Shown here in pieces: positions 45,124 through 53,296 of a stretch of DNA of 64,000 nt. Positions within the stretch are counted from its first letter, which is position 1. Each line of letters starts with the position of its first letter. The notes below the pieces were generated by a model. It was not told where the DNA came from. It made no database searches and was given only the letters and a program-made list of their open reading frames with translations. The position numbers were made by a program, and so were the translations under genes. The DNA comes from Paenibacillus sp. FSL R10-2734 (GTDB taxonomy: Bacteria; Bacillota; Bacilli; Paenibacillales; Paenibacillaceae): contig NZ_CP150170.1 in assembly GCF_037963865.1 (NCBI RefSeq), forward strand, positions 4,030,001 through 4,094,000, in the 5' to 3' direction.

Positions 45124-45936
45124 CTACGATAGTATTTCAGTTAGGGCCGCCAGCCATTGCCCAGCATTCGGAGCTTGTCCATGCCATTCACACTTATTCT
45201 CCATGAACGAAACACCTTTTCCTTTTACGGTATTCGCTATTATAACGCTTGGCTTTCCCTTTACTGTCATCGCCTCAGCATATGCTCCTAACACTTCCTC
45301 CATCTGATGTCCATCAATGTCAATGACATGAAAACCGAAGCTCGCCCATTTCATCTGTAGATCACCAAGATCTTTAATTTCCTCAGTTGTTCCATCCAAT
45401 TGCACATGATTGTAATCTACAATCGCGCATAGATTATCCAATTTGAAATGAGCGCTAGTCATGGCGGCTTCCCATATTTGCCCTTCCTGCAGCTCTCCAT
45501 CTCCCATCAAGCAATACACCCGGTTACTTAGGCTGCGCTTTTTGAATGCCATGGCCAGACCATTCGCAATCGATAATCCTTGTCCAAGCGAACCAGAGGA
45601 ACAATCCAATCCAGGTGTACATTCCATATGGGGGTGTCCTTGCAAAATGCTCCCCAACTCTCGCAGAGTGGATAGTTCATCGACTGAGAAGTAGCCACTT
45701 CTCGCCAAGACACTATATAACACCGGAGCAACATGCCCTTTCGATAGAATGAAGCGATCTCTTCCATCCCACGCGGGATTAGATGCATCATGCTTCAACA
45801 CTCCACCTTGATATAAGGCAACAAGTAATTCTACCGCTGACAGAGAACCACCAGGATGGCCTGAACCCGCATGATGGATCATCGTAACAATGTCCTCGCG
45901 TACTTGTTGACACGCTATACGTAAATAATCGTTCAT
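45124..45936 (-). CDS. Transketolase N-terminal subunit
   Basis: A 270-residue thiamine-diphosphate-binding half of a split transketolase. HHAGSGHPGGSLSAVELLVALY (residues 21-42), LSKGHVAPVLYSVLARSG and the cofactor motif GDGELQEGQIWEAAMTSAHFKLDNLCAIVDYN (about 143-174) are all intact. It pairs with the C-terminal subunit encoded directly downstream. The size and separation into two genes are normal for this class. Together with the flanking CoA-linked enzymes it points to a pathway producing a ketol donor such as hydroxypyruvate. Confidence 0.93.
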   Translation of the reverse strand: MNDYLRIACQQVREDIVTMIHHAGSGHPGGSLSAVELLVALYQGGVLKHDASNPAWDGRDRFILSKGHVAPVLYSVLARSGYFSVDELSTLRELGSILQGHPHMECTPGLDCSSGSLGQGLSIANGLAMAFKKRSLSNRVYCLMGDGELQEGQIWEAAMTSAHFKLDNLCAIVDYNHVQLDGTTEEIKDLGDLQMKWASFGFHVIDIDGHQMEEVLGAYAEAMTVKGKPSVIIANTVKGKGVSFMENKCEWHGQAPNAGQWLAALTEILS

Positions 45937-46005
45937 CGCTTCCTCCTTATGCAGTCATTGTTGAGGGGATTGAAGGAATGCCATCTTCCATAATCCCCTG
46001 GGACT

Positions 46006-47277
46006 TTAGCTAACTAGAAACAAGTTAAACACGCCAACGAATGCAAGCGCCGCGAGAATAGCAATAAAAGCAATCGCCCACAGCAACAATTGTATGAACA
46101 ATTGAGCGGAAGGGTATTTTACATTGAAGTGTTTATCCCCTGCAATCGCTCCCATAATAATTGCACCACCCGTCGAGGCCGAGCTGATTCCTGCAACCGA
46201 GGCGAACAATGCCATCACCATAATGAGTAAATTAGCATCCAGACCTCCACCGACCGTATCGACAATACCACCTAATGTCGGTAGTAATGTAGGAAACACA
46301 ACGCCGATGGCCGAGGAGAACCAGGACATTACCGCCGATGCGGATCCAAATATCCCTGCTGCAGTGCCCGGTGTCATCATTGCTGCCAAGGAGTCGGACA
46401 ATAGCTTAATTCCTCCCGTACTAATGACCAATTTCATCAAAACACCGACACCACACACGAGAATAAGGGTACTCCACGGAACACTTGCGAACGCTTTCTT
46501 TTCATCAGCAACCTTAATAATCAGCAACAGCATGGAGACTAGAAAGGAGGCGAGCCCGACGTCCATTTTCAGTAGAATGACAAGTAAAACCATGATGACA
46601 ACACTGGTCAACGCAATAAAATGATTTTTCGTGAAGGGTTCAACATGTTTATCTGCTAATTCTCCAGACCCATGTTTCACTTTCCACCCCTTGTAACACC
46701 CAAACACAACGAGTGCGAGGATAACGCTTCCGGCAAATGTACCGAGCAGCAATGATGGAAAGGATACATGTAAATCTTGATCTTGCGCAATTTTATTAAT
46801 CAATACGCCTTCAGGCGTGATCGGTGTAAATCTCCCCGAATACGTCCCTAAATTCCCGATCATCAGCATCATAACCGGGTGATATCCTGTTTCCTTCGCT
46901 AGCGGAACAGCCATCGCTGCTGCAAATGCCATTGCGGGAACACAACCAGGACCGATCGCAGCGACGATGTATCCCATAGCGAATACCAGAATTGGGGCGG
47001 CCCATATTTGTTTACCTAAACGGTTTACGACTCGTCTCATAACTAGCCCAATAGCCCCATTTTCCTGAATAATACCGAAGAAGAGCGTAACCCCTAACAA
47101 GGTCATAAATAGTGAGGAACTAAAACCGCTAACGATCTCCTTCCCCGTAAAATCACCTGAAGCGTACCCCAGTACCGTAGCAGCTGCAATCGCCAGCAGA
47201 CCTACATTTTTCTTCAATAAAAATCCACCTATAATAACGATGAACAGCAATATTAGTGCAACTAAGCCCATATCCAT
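46006..47277 (-). CDS. MatC-like dicarboxylate carrier
   Basis: A 423-residue membrane transporter, mostly hydrophobic, with about 11-12 helices. The start is the ATG at 47277, six bases after AAAGGTGGAG; a GTG at 47289 is an alternative. The N-terminal half (FSSSLFMTLLGVTLFFGIIQENGAIGLVMRR, AIGPGCVPAMAFAAAMAVPLAKETG, NLGTYSGRFTPITPEGV) matches the MatC/DASS-type pattern known from malonate and other dicarboxylate carriers. It is the only importer in the operon, so its substrate should be the operon's starting compound, presumably a dicarboxylate. Confidence 0.85.
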   Translation of the reverse strand: MDMGLVALILLFIVIIGGFLLKKNVGLLAIAAATVLGYASGDFTGKEIVSGFSSSLFMTLLGVTLFFGIIQENGAIGLVMRRVVNRLGKQIWAAPILVFAMGYIVAAIGPGCVPAMAFAAAMAVPLAKETGYHPVMMLMIGNLGTYSGRFTPITPEGVLINKIAQDQDLHVSFPSLLLGTFAGSVILALVVFGCYKGWKVKHGSGELADKHVEPFTKNHFIALTSVVIMVLLVILLKMDVGLASFLVSMLLLIIKVADEKKAFASVPWSTLILVCGVGVLMKLVISTGGIKLLSDSLAAMMTPGTAAGIFGSASAVMSWFSSAIGVVFPTLLPTLGGIVDTVGGGLDANLLIMVMALFASVAGISSASTGGAIIMGAIAGDKHFNVKYPSAQLFIQLLLWAIAFIAILAALAFVGVFNLFLVS

Positions 47278-47339
47278 ACCGTTCTCCACCTTTGCTAATG
47301 TGTAAGCCCCATGTGAACCGTTATGCTTATCTCATCATA

Positions 47340-48248
47340 TTAATTCTGCGTGACCACACAAGGATTCTCAGGAATCATGATGTGATGCCCACTAAAATCA
47401 CCTTCTACGACGGATTTCGTATATTTTGCTGTTGCTAGCAGCTTGTTGAAATCAATTCCAGTCTCGTATCCACATTTATTCAGCATGTAAACAAGATCCT
47501 CACTGGACGTGTTACCAGTTGCACCAGGTGCAAATGGACAACCACCCAGTCCGCCAACCGTTGTCTGAATACTATCGGCCCCACACTGTAGAGCAACATA
47601 GCTGTTCAGGATCCCCATATTTCTGGTGTCGTGAATGTGGACATTAAATTCCACACCAGGAAACTCTCGCTTAACTGTACAGAATACGTTCTCCACAATT
47701 GTCGGGTATGCCAATCCCACCGTATCGCATAATGTAAACGCATGTATGCCTATATCATGTAGCTTCCCAATCAGCTCAAGTAGTGCATCAATCGACATCT
47801 CTCCTTCAAAAGGGCACCCGAATACCGTGGCAATGTCTTGCGTAATCCTCAGATCAGGGAACTCCTCCCTGATCCTCTTAATCTCCTCCAATGATTGTTC
47901 ATGCGTTCTTTTTACATTCGCCAGATTATGAGACACGCTCAAGGATATAACGGGTGTGATCTCCTTTAAGCCTGCTTCTGCCGCTGCCTTGGCACCATAC
48001 AGATTAGGAACTAGACCAAAAAATTCAACTTCTGGATATTGCTCAATAGCTTTTCGTGCGATGTATGCCGTATCTTTCATTTGAACGATCGCTTTAGGGC
48101 TGACGAAAGAACCAATCTGGATTTTTTTGAAGCCTGCTTGAACAAGGCCATCGACAATGTTCAGCTTGATTCCTGTTGGAATAAATGACTTCACATTTTG
48201 AAACCCATCTCTAGGGCCGATTTCGACAAGCTTGACTGTTTTATTCAT
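47340..48248 (-). CDS. HMG-CoA lyase-like enzyme (divergent; acyl-CoA C-C lyase)
   Basis: A 302-residue TIM-barrel lyase of the HMGL family, which cleaves a tertiary 3-hydroxyacyl-CoA to acetyl-CoA and a keto acid. Conserved parts are EIGPRDGFQN near the N-terminus (catalytic Arg-Asp), HIHDT near residue 204 (metal ligands) and GGLGGCPFAPGATGN with the catalytic Cys near 236. However, several substrate-side segments differ from true HMG-CoA lyases: HDTRNMG replaces HDTYGQA, CDTVGLAYPT replaces GDTIGVGTP, and the ASELFTKKN region is replaced by VSHNLANVK. This suggests a different acyl-CoA, such as citramalyl-CoA or a hydroxymethyl analogue. It lies 19 bases after the CoA transferase gene. Confidence 0.87.
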   Translation of the reverse strand: MNKTVKLVEIGPRDGFQNVKSFIPTGIKLNIVDGLVQAGFKKIQIGSFVSPKAIVQMKDTAYIARKAIEQYPEVEFFGLVPNLYGAKAAAEAGLKEITPVISLSVSHNLANVKRTHEQSLEEIKRIREEFPDLRITQDIATVFGCPFEGEMSIDALLELIGKLHDIGIHAFTLCDTVGLAYPTIVENVFCTVKREFPGVEFNVHIHDTRNMGILNSYVALQCGADSIQTTVGGLGGCPFAPGATGNTSSEDLVYMLNKCGYETGIDFNKLLATAKYTKSVVEGDFSGHHIMIPENPCVVTQN

Positions 48249-48267
48249 GCTTGATCTCCCACCCTTC

Positions 48268-49461
48268 CTAGTAGACGCCGGCTACGCCGAGCAAATTGAA
48301 CTCATCTTCATCAATCCCTAATATTTCAGCAAGTATTTCTTGCGTATGTTGACCAAGCAATGGCGCAGGCTTCTTAATTTCAACCTTATGATTCGTGAAT
48401 TTCAGCTGGTTACCTGTCAATTTAATTCGGCCTGCTACAGGATGCTCTACTTCGACAAACATTTCACGGGCGCCTGCGATATGCGGGTCCTTAACCACTC
48501 GATCGATCGTATTGATCGGTGCAGACGGTATGCCCACCTCAAGCAGAAAATCAACAATATCATCAATATTTCTCTCAACAGTCCATTTCTCGAGAATCTC
48601 TTTCAACGGAGCATGGTTCTTCACCCGATCAATATTGGTAGCGAACATTTCATGCTCTAGTTCAGGAATTTGCAGCCGCTCCTTCAATGCGTTATACAGC
48701 TTGTCATTGCCGCAGGCAATAATAGCCATACCATCCTTCGCTTGGAACGAATCATAGGGATAAATCGCTTCGTAGCGATTTCCGATCTTTGTTGGTATGC
48801 GCCCTGTGCACAAGTAGATCATATTAATAATTTCAAGCGACGACACCATAGAATCTACCAGCGAAACATCCACTTTATCGCCCATACCAGTCCTCAATCG
48901 ATTCGTATAAGCTGCTAATACTCCGGTACAACAGCTAAGTCCGCCCATTACGTCCGCAATGGCTGTACCTGTTCTCGTAGGTGAACCATCAGCCCAGCCC
49001 GTTGTACTCATGAGTCCGCTCATCGCTTGCCCGATAATATCGTAGCCCGCTCTTTTTGAATAAGGACCGTAGTGTCCGAATCCAGATACAGCGCCATACA
49101 CAATCGCCGGATTAATCTTTCTTAGTTCCTCATAGCCAAGTCCCAGCTTTTCCATGACTCCTGGTCGATAGTTCTCGAGAATGATATCCGATTTCGCAAC
49201 TAGCTTTTTTAAAATTTCTTTGCCTTGTTCCGATTTTAAATTTAAAGTCATACCACGTTTGTTCCGATTCAAATTCATATAGTATGCGCTTTCACCTTTG
49301 ACGAGCGGAGCATTCCCTCTGGAATCATCTCCTTTACCAGGTACTTCGATCTTGATAACCTCTGCCCCCATATCCGCGAGCATCATACCGCAATAAGGTC
49401 CAGCCAATACTCTTGTTAAATCCAATACGCGTGTTCCTGCTAATAATCCTGTCTGTTTCAT
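48268..49461 (-). CDS. CaiB/BaiF (class III) CoA transferase
   Basis: A 397-residue enzyme that moves CoA between carboxylic acids. The start is the ATG at 49461 with GGAGGTG nine bases upstream. The N-terminal GTRVLDLTRVLAGPYCGMMLADMGAEVIKIE and GDDSRGNAP motifs, ALNLNRNKRG-type segment (MNLNRNKRGMTLNLKSEQG) and VVKDPHIAGAREMFVEVEHP near residue 320 are all typical. An Asp (DIMGGLS-type VMGGLSC region, in IADVMGG) would be the acyl acceptor. It is the first gene after a sigma-54 promoter and is followed by the HMGL-like gene, so it likely activates the imported dicarboxylate for cleavage. Confidence 0.93.
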   Translation of the reverse strand: MKQTGLLAGTRVLDLTRVLAGPYCGMMLADMGAEVIKIEVPGKGDDSRGNAPLVKGESAYYMNLNRNKRGMTLNLKSEQGKEILKKLVAKSDIILENYRPGVMEKLGLGYEELRKINPAIVYGAVSGFGHYGPYSKRAGYDIIGQAMSGLMSTTGWADGSPTRTGTAIADVMGGLSCCTGVLAAYTNRLRTGMGDKVDVSLVDSMVSSLEIINMIYLCTGRIPTKIGNRYEAIYPYDSFQAKDGMAIIACGNDKLYNALKERLQIPELEHEMFATNIDRVKNHAPLKEILEKWTVERNIDDIVDFLLEVGIPSAPINTIDRVVKDPHIAGAREMFVEVEHPVAGRIKLTGNQLKFTNHKVEIKKPAPLLGQHTQEILAEILGIDEDEFNLLGVAGVY

Positions 49462-49502
49462 GTTGAACAGCACCTCCAAATATAGTTTTCATCTATATAT
49501 AG

Positions 49503-49518
49503 AGCAATTCGTGTGCCA
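49503..49518 (-). promoter_or_regulatory. Sigma-54 (-24/-12) promoter of the catabolic operon
   Basis: On the minus strand TGGCACACGAATTGCT matches the sigma-54 consensus TGGCAC-N5-TTGCW exactly. The transcription start should lie near 49492, about 30 bases before the CoA transferase ATG. The genes for sigma-54 and an enhancer-binding protein lie immediately upstream. Confidence 0.9.
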
Positions 49519-49544
49519 ACCTTAGAAAAGTTCGGAGACAGAAT

Positions 49545-49592
49545 GAAAAAAAAGTTCAGAAATCCTTGCTGGACAAGGGATCCTAAACTTTG
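49545..49592 (-). terminator. Terminator after rpoN
   Basis: On the minus strand an imperfect stem from AAAGTTTAGGATCCCTTG to CAAGGATTTCTGAACTTT is followed by eight T residues. It isolates the regulator-rpoN transcript from the catabolic operon. Confidence 0.8.
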
Positions 49593-49643
49593 ATTATTTC
49601 ACTATAGTAATCATTCATGCTCAATCCTCAATAATCTGTTCGC

Positions 49644-49659
49644 ATTGAAATGTTTCAAT
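49644..49659. promoter_or_regulatory. Palindromic upstream activating site candidate
   Basis: ATTGAAA-TG-TTTCAAT, a perfect dyad about 140 bases upstream of the -24/-12 promoter, the usual distance for an enhancer-binding protein. The binder should be the activator encoded at 51006-52907. Confidence 0.6.
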
Positions 49660-49699
49660 CCACGGATTAACTAGTTATTTGAACCTTTTTTCACAATCA

Positions 49700-50989
49700 T
49701 CATTTCATTTCATCATATTTTCGTTCAAAGCTGCTCTTGATCCCCAGTTCTTCACGATATTTACTGACGCATCGTCTGGATATGTAATATTGCTTGTGCT
49801 TTAGCATGTCAACTAGCTGCGAATCACTGAACGGCTTGTTACGATTCTCACTCGCAATCATTTCCGCAATCACTTGCTTGATATCCGTTGAACTGATCTC
49901 TTCGTCCCTTCTAAGCGGTGCCATAAACATATCCTTCATCAACATCGCCCCATTAGGGTATTGGATATACTTATTCTTGATGGCTCGGCTTACGGTGGAA
50001 CGATCGACATTCAGAGTTTCGGCAACATGCTTCAGAATCATCGGCTTTAAAGCATTTCTACTTGCTAACTCACCGCCTTGAAGCTCGATGATCGCCTGTG
50101 TAATCCGAATCAAAGTTCTTCTTCTTTTCTCAATGGCTGATAACAAGAAGCTGACTCGCTTTCGCTGCATGTCCCAATACTCACTTGATTCCAGATTACC
50201 TTGCGTCAATACACGTAAGTAATTTGCATTTAGCTGATAATTCTCTATCCATTTGTCATTCAATTGAATCGTTAGCTGAACGCCTTGCCCTGTAACAATA
50301 ATATCCGGAATCACATAATGAACAACCTCTTTATGAATGGGAATGCCTGGTCTTGGGTTCAATTTCTCTATGAGTGCAAGATACTTCCTTATCTGTGAAG
50401 TAGAGATGCCTAGGCGTCTGGCGAGTTGCCCAATCTGTCCATCAGCGAGCTCTTGTAAGTAATGTTCTACGATCAAACGCATGATTTCATCCTTGACACC
50501 AAGCACATCCAATTGCCGCAGGAGACACATAGATAGACTATCTGAGAATATACCAACAGGCTCAAGCTCTCTTAGATCGTTCAAGCACCGATGAACAATA
50601 TCCTCTGAGGTACGAATAAGAGCTGCCACCTCTTCAGGTTTCTCCCGAACATATCCTTGTTCATCCAGACAGCCGATTAAGAACTGAATAACCTGAAGCT
50701 CAATGTCGCTATATTTATGAAGGTCCAGCTGTTCCCACACGAATTGCTTAAGATCTGCGTAGTTATAATCATACTGATCTTGGCAGCACCATGGATCTAC
50801 ATGTTGAGACTGCTGCGTTCCAGTGGGTTGCTCAAGTTTCTCTAGCAATAGATTATCCTCAAATTCCTTCTGCAGGAGTTCGCCAATTTCCACATTCGTT
50901 AGTGATAGCAGATGTAAGGACTCTATTTGTTGAAGTGATAATATTTGCTTCTGCATCATTTGCTGTCGGTGAACATGCTCCAATTTCAT
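49700..50989 (-). CDS. rpoN: RNA polymerase sigma-54 factor
   Basis: A 429-residue sigma-54. Region I (QMMQKQILSLQQIESLHLLSLTNVEIGELLQKEFEDNLLLEK) interacts with activators, and the middle core-binding part is followed by a helix-turn-helix (about 335-355, LNVDRSTVSRAIKNKY) and the RpoN box SRRCVSKYRE at about residues 404-413 (usual form ARRTVAKYRE) that reads the -24 element. It starts 16 bases after the activator gene, with AAGGAGGATG as ribosome binding site. An rpoN copied next to its own activator and target promoter suggests a dedicated or locally placed sigma factor. Confidence 0.93.
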   Translation of the reverse strand: MKLEHVHRQQMMQKQILSLQQIESLHLLSLTNVEIGELLQKEFEDNLLLEKLEQPTGTQQSQHVDPWCCQDQYDYNYADLKQFVWEQLDLHKYSDIELQVIQFLIGCLDEQGYVREKPEEVAALIRTSEDIVHRCLNDLRELEPVGIFSDSLSMCLLRQLDVLGVKDEIMRLIVEHYLQELADGQIGQLARRLGISTSQIRKYLALIEKLNPRPGIPIHKEVVHYVIPDIIVTGQGVQLTIQLNDKWIENYQLNANYLRVLTQGNLESSEYWDMQRKRVSFLLSAIEKRRRTLIRITQAIIELQGGELASRNALKPMILKHVAETLNVDRSTVSRAIKNKYIQYPNGAMLMKDMFMAPLRRDEEISSTDIKQVIAEMIASENRNKPFSDSQLVDMLKHKQYYISRRCVSKYREELGIKSSFERKYDEMK

Positions 50990-51005
50990 TGAATCATCCT
51001 CCTTA

Positions 51006-52907
51006 CTAGACTTCAGTTTTCAAAATTCTCCAGATGGTCGTCCGGCTTGTTCCTAACACCTCCGCAATTTTATCTCTTTTATAGGACAATACATCCTTAA
51101 TCTCATAGATAAGCTCTCTTGTAATTTCTTGACCCTCAGCATTATGCTTCTTCATGATGGACTGCAGGATCTTCTCTTCACCTAGTGCTTTGATAATACA
51201 ACGCTTTAATTCCTCAGATGTTGGGTTCATATATCGCTCTACATATAGGCAATATCTTGCGCATACATTTTGTAATTCACGGATATTCCCTGTCCATGAA
51301 TACAAACTGATCAGAGCACGAACCTCTTTCGGAATTCGCAATCCTGCATGTAGAATGCTGATCCGCTGCATATAAAAGTGCTCAAATAGCATCGCTACAT
51401 CTGACTTCCTTTGCCGTAGAGGAGGAATATGCAGCTCCAGTACATTTAAGCGATATAATAAATCTCTCCGGAACTCTTCATGACGGCAATGCTCTAAATC
51501 TTTGTTCGTAGCTGCAATAATCCTTACATCTACTGGAATGATACACTCTCCACCTACTTTCATGATCTCTCTTTCCTGCAACACTCGTAAGAGCTTCGTC
51601 TGCATGAAAGGAGAAATCTCACCTATTTCATCCAGAAATACTGTACCTCCTTTAGCGAGTTCGAATAACCCCTTTTTCCCACCCTTTTTGCTTCCAGTGA
51701 AAGCGCCTTCATCATATCCGAACAGTTCTGCCTCGAGCAATGTTTCTGACAAAGCCCCACAATTAATCGCCACAAATGGATGCTCTGCTCGCGAGCTCTC
51801 ATTATGAATTCCTTGAGCAAAAACTTCCTTACCAACACCTGTTTCTCCATAGATTAAAATACATTCATAGCTCTTTGCATACATCTTCGCATCCTCAATA
51901 CAACATTGTATCGGATAAGATGTTCCAATAATATCAGCTAAGTACTTTTTGGCTGTAAATCCACGACGACTTCTCTCCTCATGTTTCCTCCGATCATTCT
52001 CTATCTGCGCCCTGACTAGATCATTGAGCTGGATTAAAATAATTACAGCACCGCTAAACAGTAGTGGTTCGGTACCTAGCTTTATATTTTTCTGCAATAT
52101 CTCTTGGCCGTTGTAAGTCGTAATATATGTGTATTCTTTTCTTCGACTATGTTTATAATTGTCCCTGTCCCATGCTGTTATAACCTTATCGATGCTTTGA
52201 TTCTTCATTGAAAAAGGATGAATAGCCAGCAATTCAGCAGCCACAAGATTATAATCAATAATGGTCTCCTGGTCATCAATTAGAATGAGACCATTCGTTG
52301 TATAGCGCATTACTGTGTTCGCGAATTCATCTCTCTGCTTGGCTTTTCGAATTTCTTCAACCATAAATTGAGCCCCATAGAGGGTCTCGAGAATACTCTG
52401 TTCACCTGGATACAGTAAAATGGCTTCTTTCTCTACCCGCTTCGCTACTTCAACAGCATGCGCGTTACCAATCACAACATTCGCAGTCGATCGAAGAAGT
52501 TCTGCTTCAAGCTCTTGCGTATCCTCATATGTAATCAAGTGTACAGACAATTGCTGCTCCTTCACATATTTCATCACTTTGTCAGAGAAACTTCCCCGGC
52601 GGTAGTTGACGATTGCTACAGAAGTACCTATTTCTAGCCCTCGATAAATTGCAGTAAGATAATCAAAATCAGATATTTTATATTTCAATACCGGTACGCT
52701 AAACACTCGTTCAGCAATCTTAGCATTCGCACCGCCCGCCAATAACACTTCTGCTCCATTATTAATCTCTCGCTGGACATTAGGAATAATCTCCTCTCGA
52801 AGTCCCTCGACAAATGTGATTTGAAGCTCGGTAGTATTTATGTTCGCTATAGCGGCCCTCACAAGGGTGTCCAGCTCTTTATATGTAATACAGCATATCT
52901 TGATCAT
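51006..52907 (-). CDS. Sigma-54-dependent activator with PrpR-N and PAS domains
   Basis: A 633-residue enhancer-binding protein. Residues about 10-190 form a PrpR_N-type sensor domain (periplasmic-binding-like fold; EINNGAEVLLAGGANAKIAERV, VPVLKYKISDFDYLTAI), found in activators that sense acyl or dicarboxylate metabolites. A PAS domain (about 200-310) follows, then the AAA+ domain with Walker A GETGVGKE near 354, the sigma-54 contact loop GAFTGSKKGG near 402 and Walker B GGTVFLDEIGE, and finally a Fis-type helix-turn-helix (YKRDKIAEVLGTSRTTIWRIL) at the end. It precedes rpoN and should activate the promoter at 49503-49518. Confidence 0.93.
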   Translation of the reverse strand: MIKICCITYKELDTLVRAAIANINTTELQITFVEGLREEIIPNVQREINNGAEVLLAGGANAKIAERVFSVPVLKYKISDFDYLTAIYRGLEIGTSVAIVNYRRGSFSDKVMKYVKEQQLSVHLITYEDTQELEAELLRSTANVVIGNAHAVEVAKRVEKEAILLYPGEQSILETLYGAQFMVEEIRKAKQRDEFANTVMRYTTNGLILIDDQETIIDYNLVAAELLAIHPFSMKNQSIDKVITAWDRDNYKHSRRKEYTYITTYNGQEILQKNIKLGTEPLLFSGAVIILIQLNDLVRAQIENDRRKHEERSRRGFTAKKYLADIIGTSYPIQCCIEDAKMYAKSYECILIYGETGVGKEVFAQGIHNESSRAEHPFVAINCGALSETLLEAELFGYDEGAFTGSKKGGKKGLFELAKGGTVFLDEIGEISPFMQTKLLRVLQEREIMKVGGECIIPVDVRIIAATNKDLEHCRHEEFRRDLLYRLNVLELHIPPLRQRKSDVAMLFEHFYMQRISILHAGLRIPKEVRALISLYSWTGNIRELQNVCARYCLYVERYMNPTSEELKRCIIKALGEEKILQSIMKKHNAEGQEITRELIYEIKDVLSYKRDKIAEVLGTSRTTIWRILKTEV

Positions 52908-52961
52908 CCAAGTACCCCTCCTCGGATCGTTCAGGTTGTAAACACTTTGTATATATGCAAG

Positions 52962-53147
52962 TCAAAAAAAATATGTCCAATCTACACCAATGACAGCAGC
53001 AATCCGTTTCGCCAAGGGAACACTTGGATTTCTTATCCCAGCTTCAAGCATTCCATAATACTGGCGACTAATCATAACCTTCGTTGCAACAAGTTCTTGC
53101 GTTAAACCTTTATGTTCTCGAGCAATCTTCAACCATTGTCTCTTCAT
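52962..53147 (-). CDS. Small XRE-family helix-turn-helix protein
   Basis: A 61-residue protein that is little more than one Cro/CI DNA-binding domain (WLKIAREHKGLTQELVATKVMISRQYYGMLEAGIRNPSVPLAKRIAAVIGVDW). The ATG at 53147 is preceded by GAGGTGG; a GTG at 53156 is a weaker start. It lies 54 bases upstream of the sigma-54 activator gene and may be co-transcribed with it. It is divergent from the XRE gene at 53297 across a nested palindrome, so the two may share an operator. Confidence 0.85.
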   Translation of the reverse strand: MKRQWLKIAREHKGLTQELVATKVMISRQYYGMLEAGIRNPSVPLAKRIAAVIGVDWTYFF

Positions 53148-53225
53148 AAACACCACCTCTTTACAATAATTTGATTTTTATATCCCCTATTATACGAATC
53201 AGAATGTTTCTGTCAATGAAAAAAA

Positions 53226-53266
53226 GAAACTTATTGATTCCTATATTATAGGCAACAATAAGTTTC
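53226..53266. promoter_or_regulatory. Nested palindrome between two divergent XRE genes
   Basis: GAAACTTATTG (53226-53236) and CAATAAGTTTC (53256-53266) are perfect inverted repeats enclosing the dyad CCTATA-T-TATAGG (53240-53252). A TATAAT box (53269-53274) for the plus-strand XRE gene follows at once. Most likely a shared operator; an RNA hairpin role is also possible. Confidence 0.65.
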
Positions 53267-53296
53267 GTTATAATATTTTTATTAGGTGGTGATAAC

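Noticed and set aside
46006..47277. Carrier as a gluconate or TRAP transporter
   Set aside because: The N-terminal signature and the single-gene organisation fit the MatC/DASS-type carriers better; no TRAP partner subunits are present.
49545..49592. Possible attenuator or riboswitch between promoter and rpoN stop
   Set aside because: The hairpin lies upstream of the sigma-54 promoter with its T-run toward the operon, so it ends the rpoN transcript and is not in the operon leader.
49794..50081. Antisense frames within rpoN, the sigma-54 activator and the large secreted genes
   Set aside because: They are by-products of codon structure in the real genes on the other strand.
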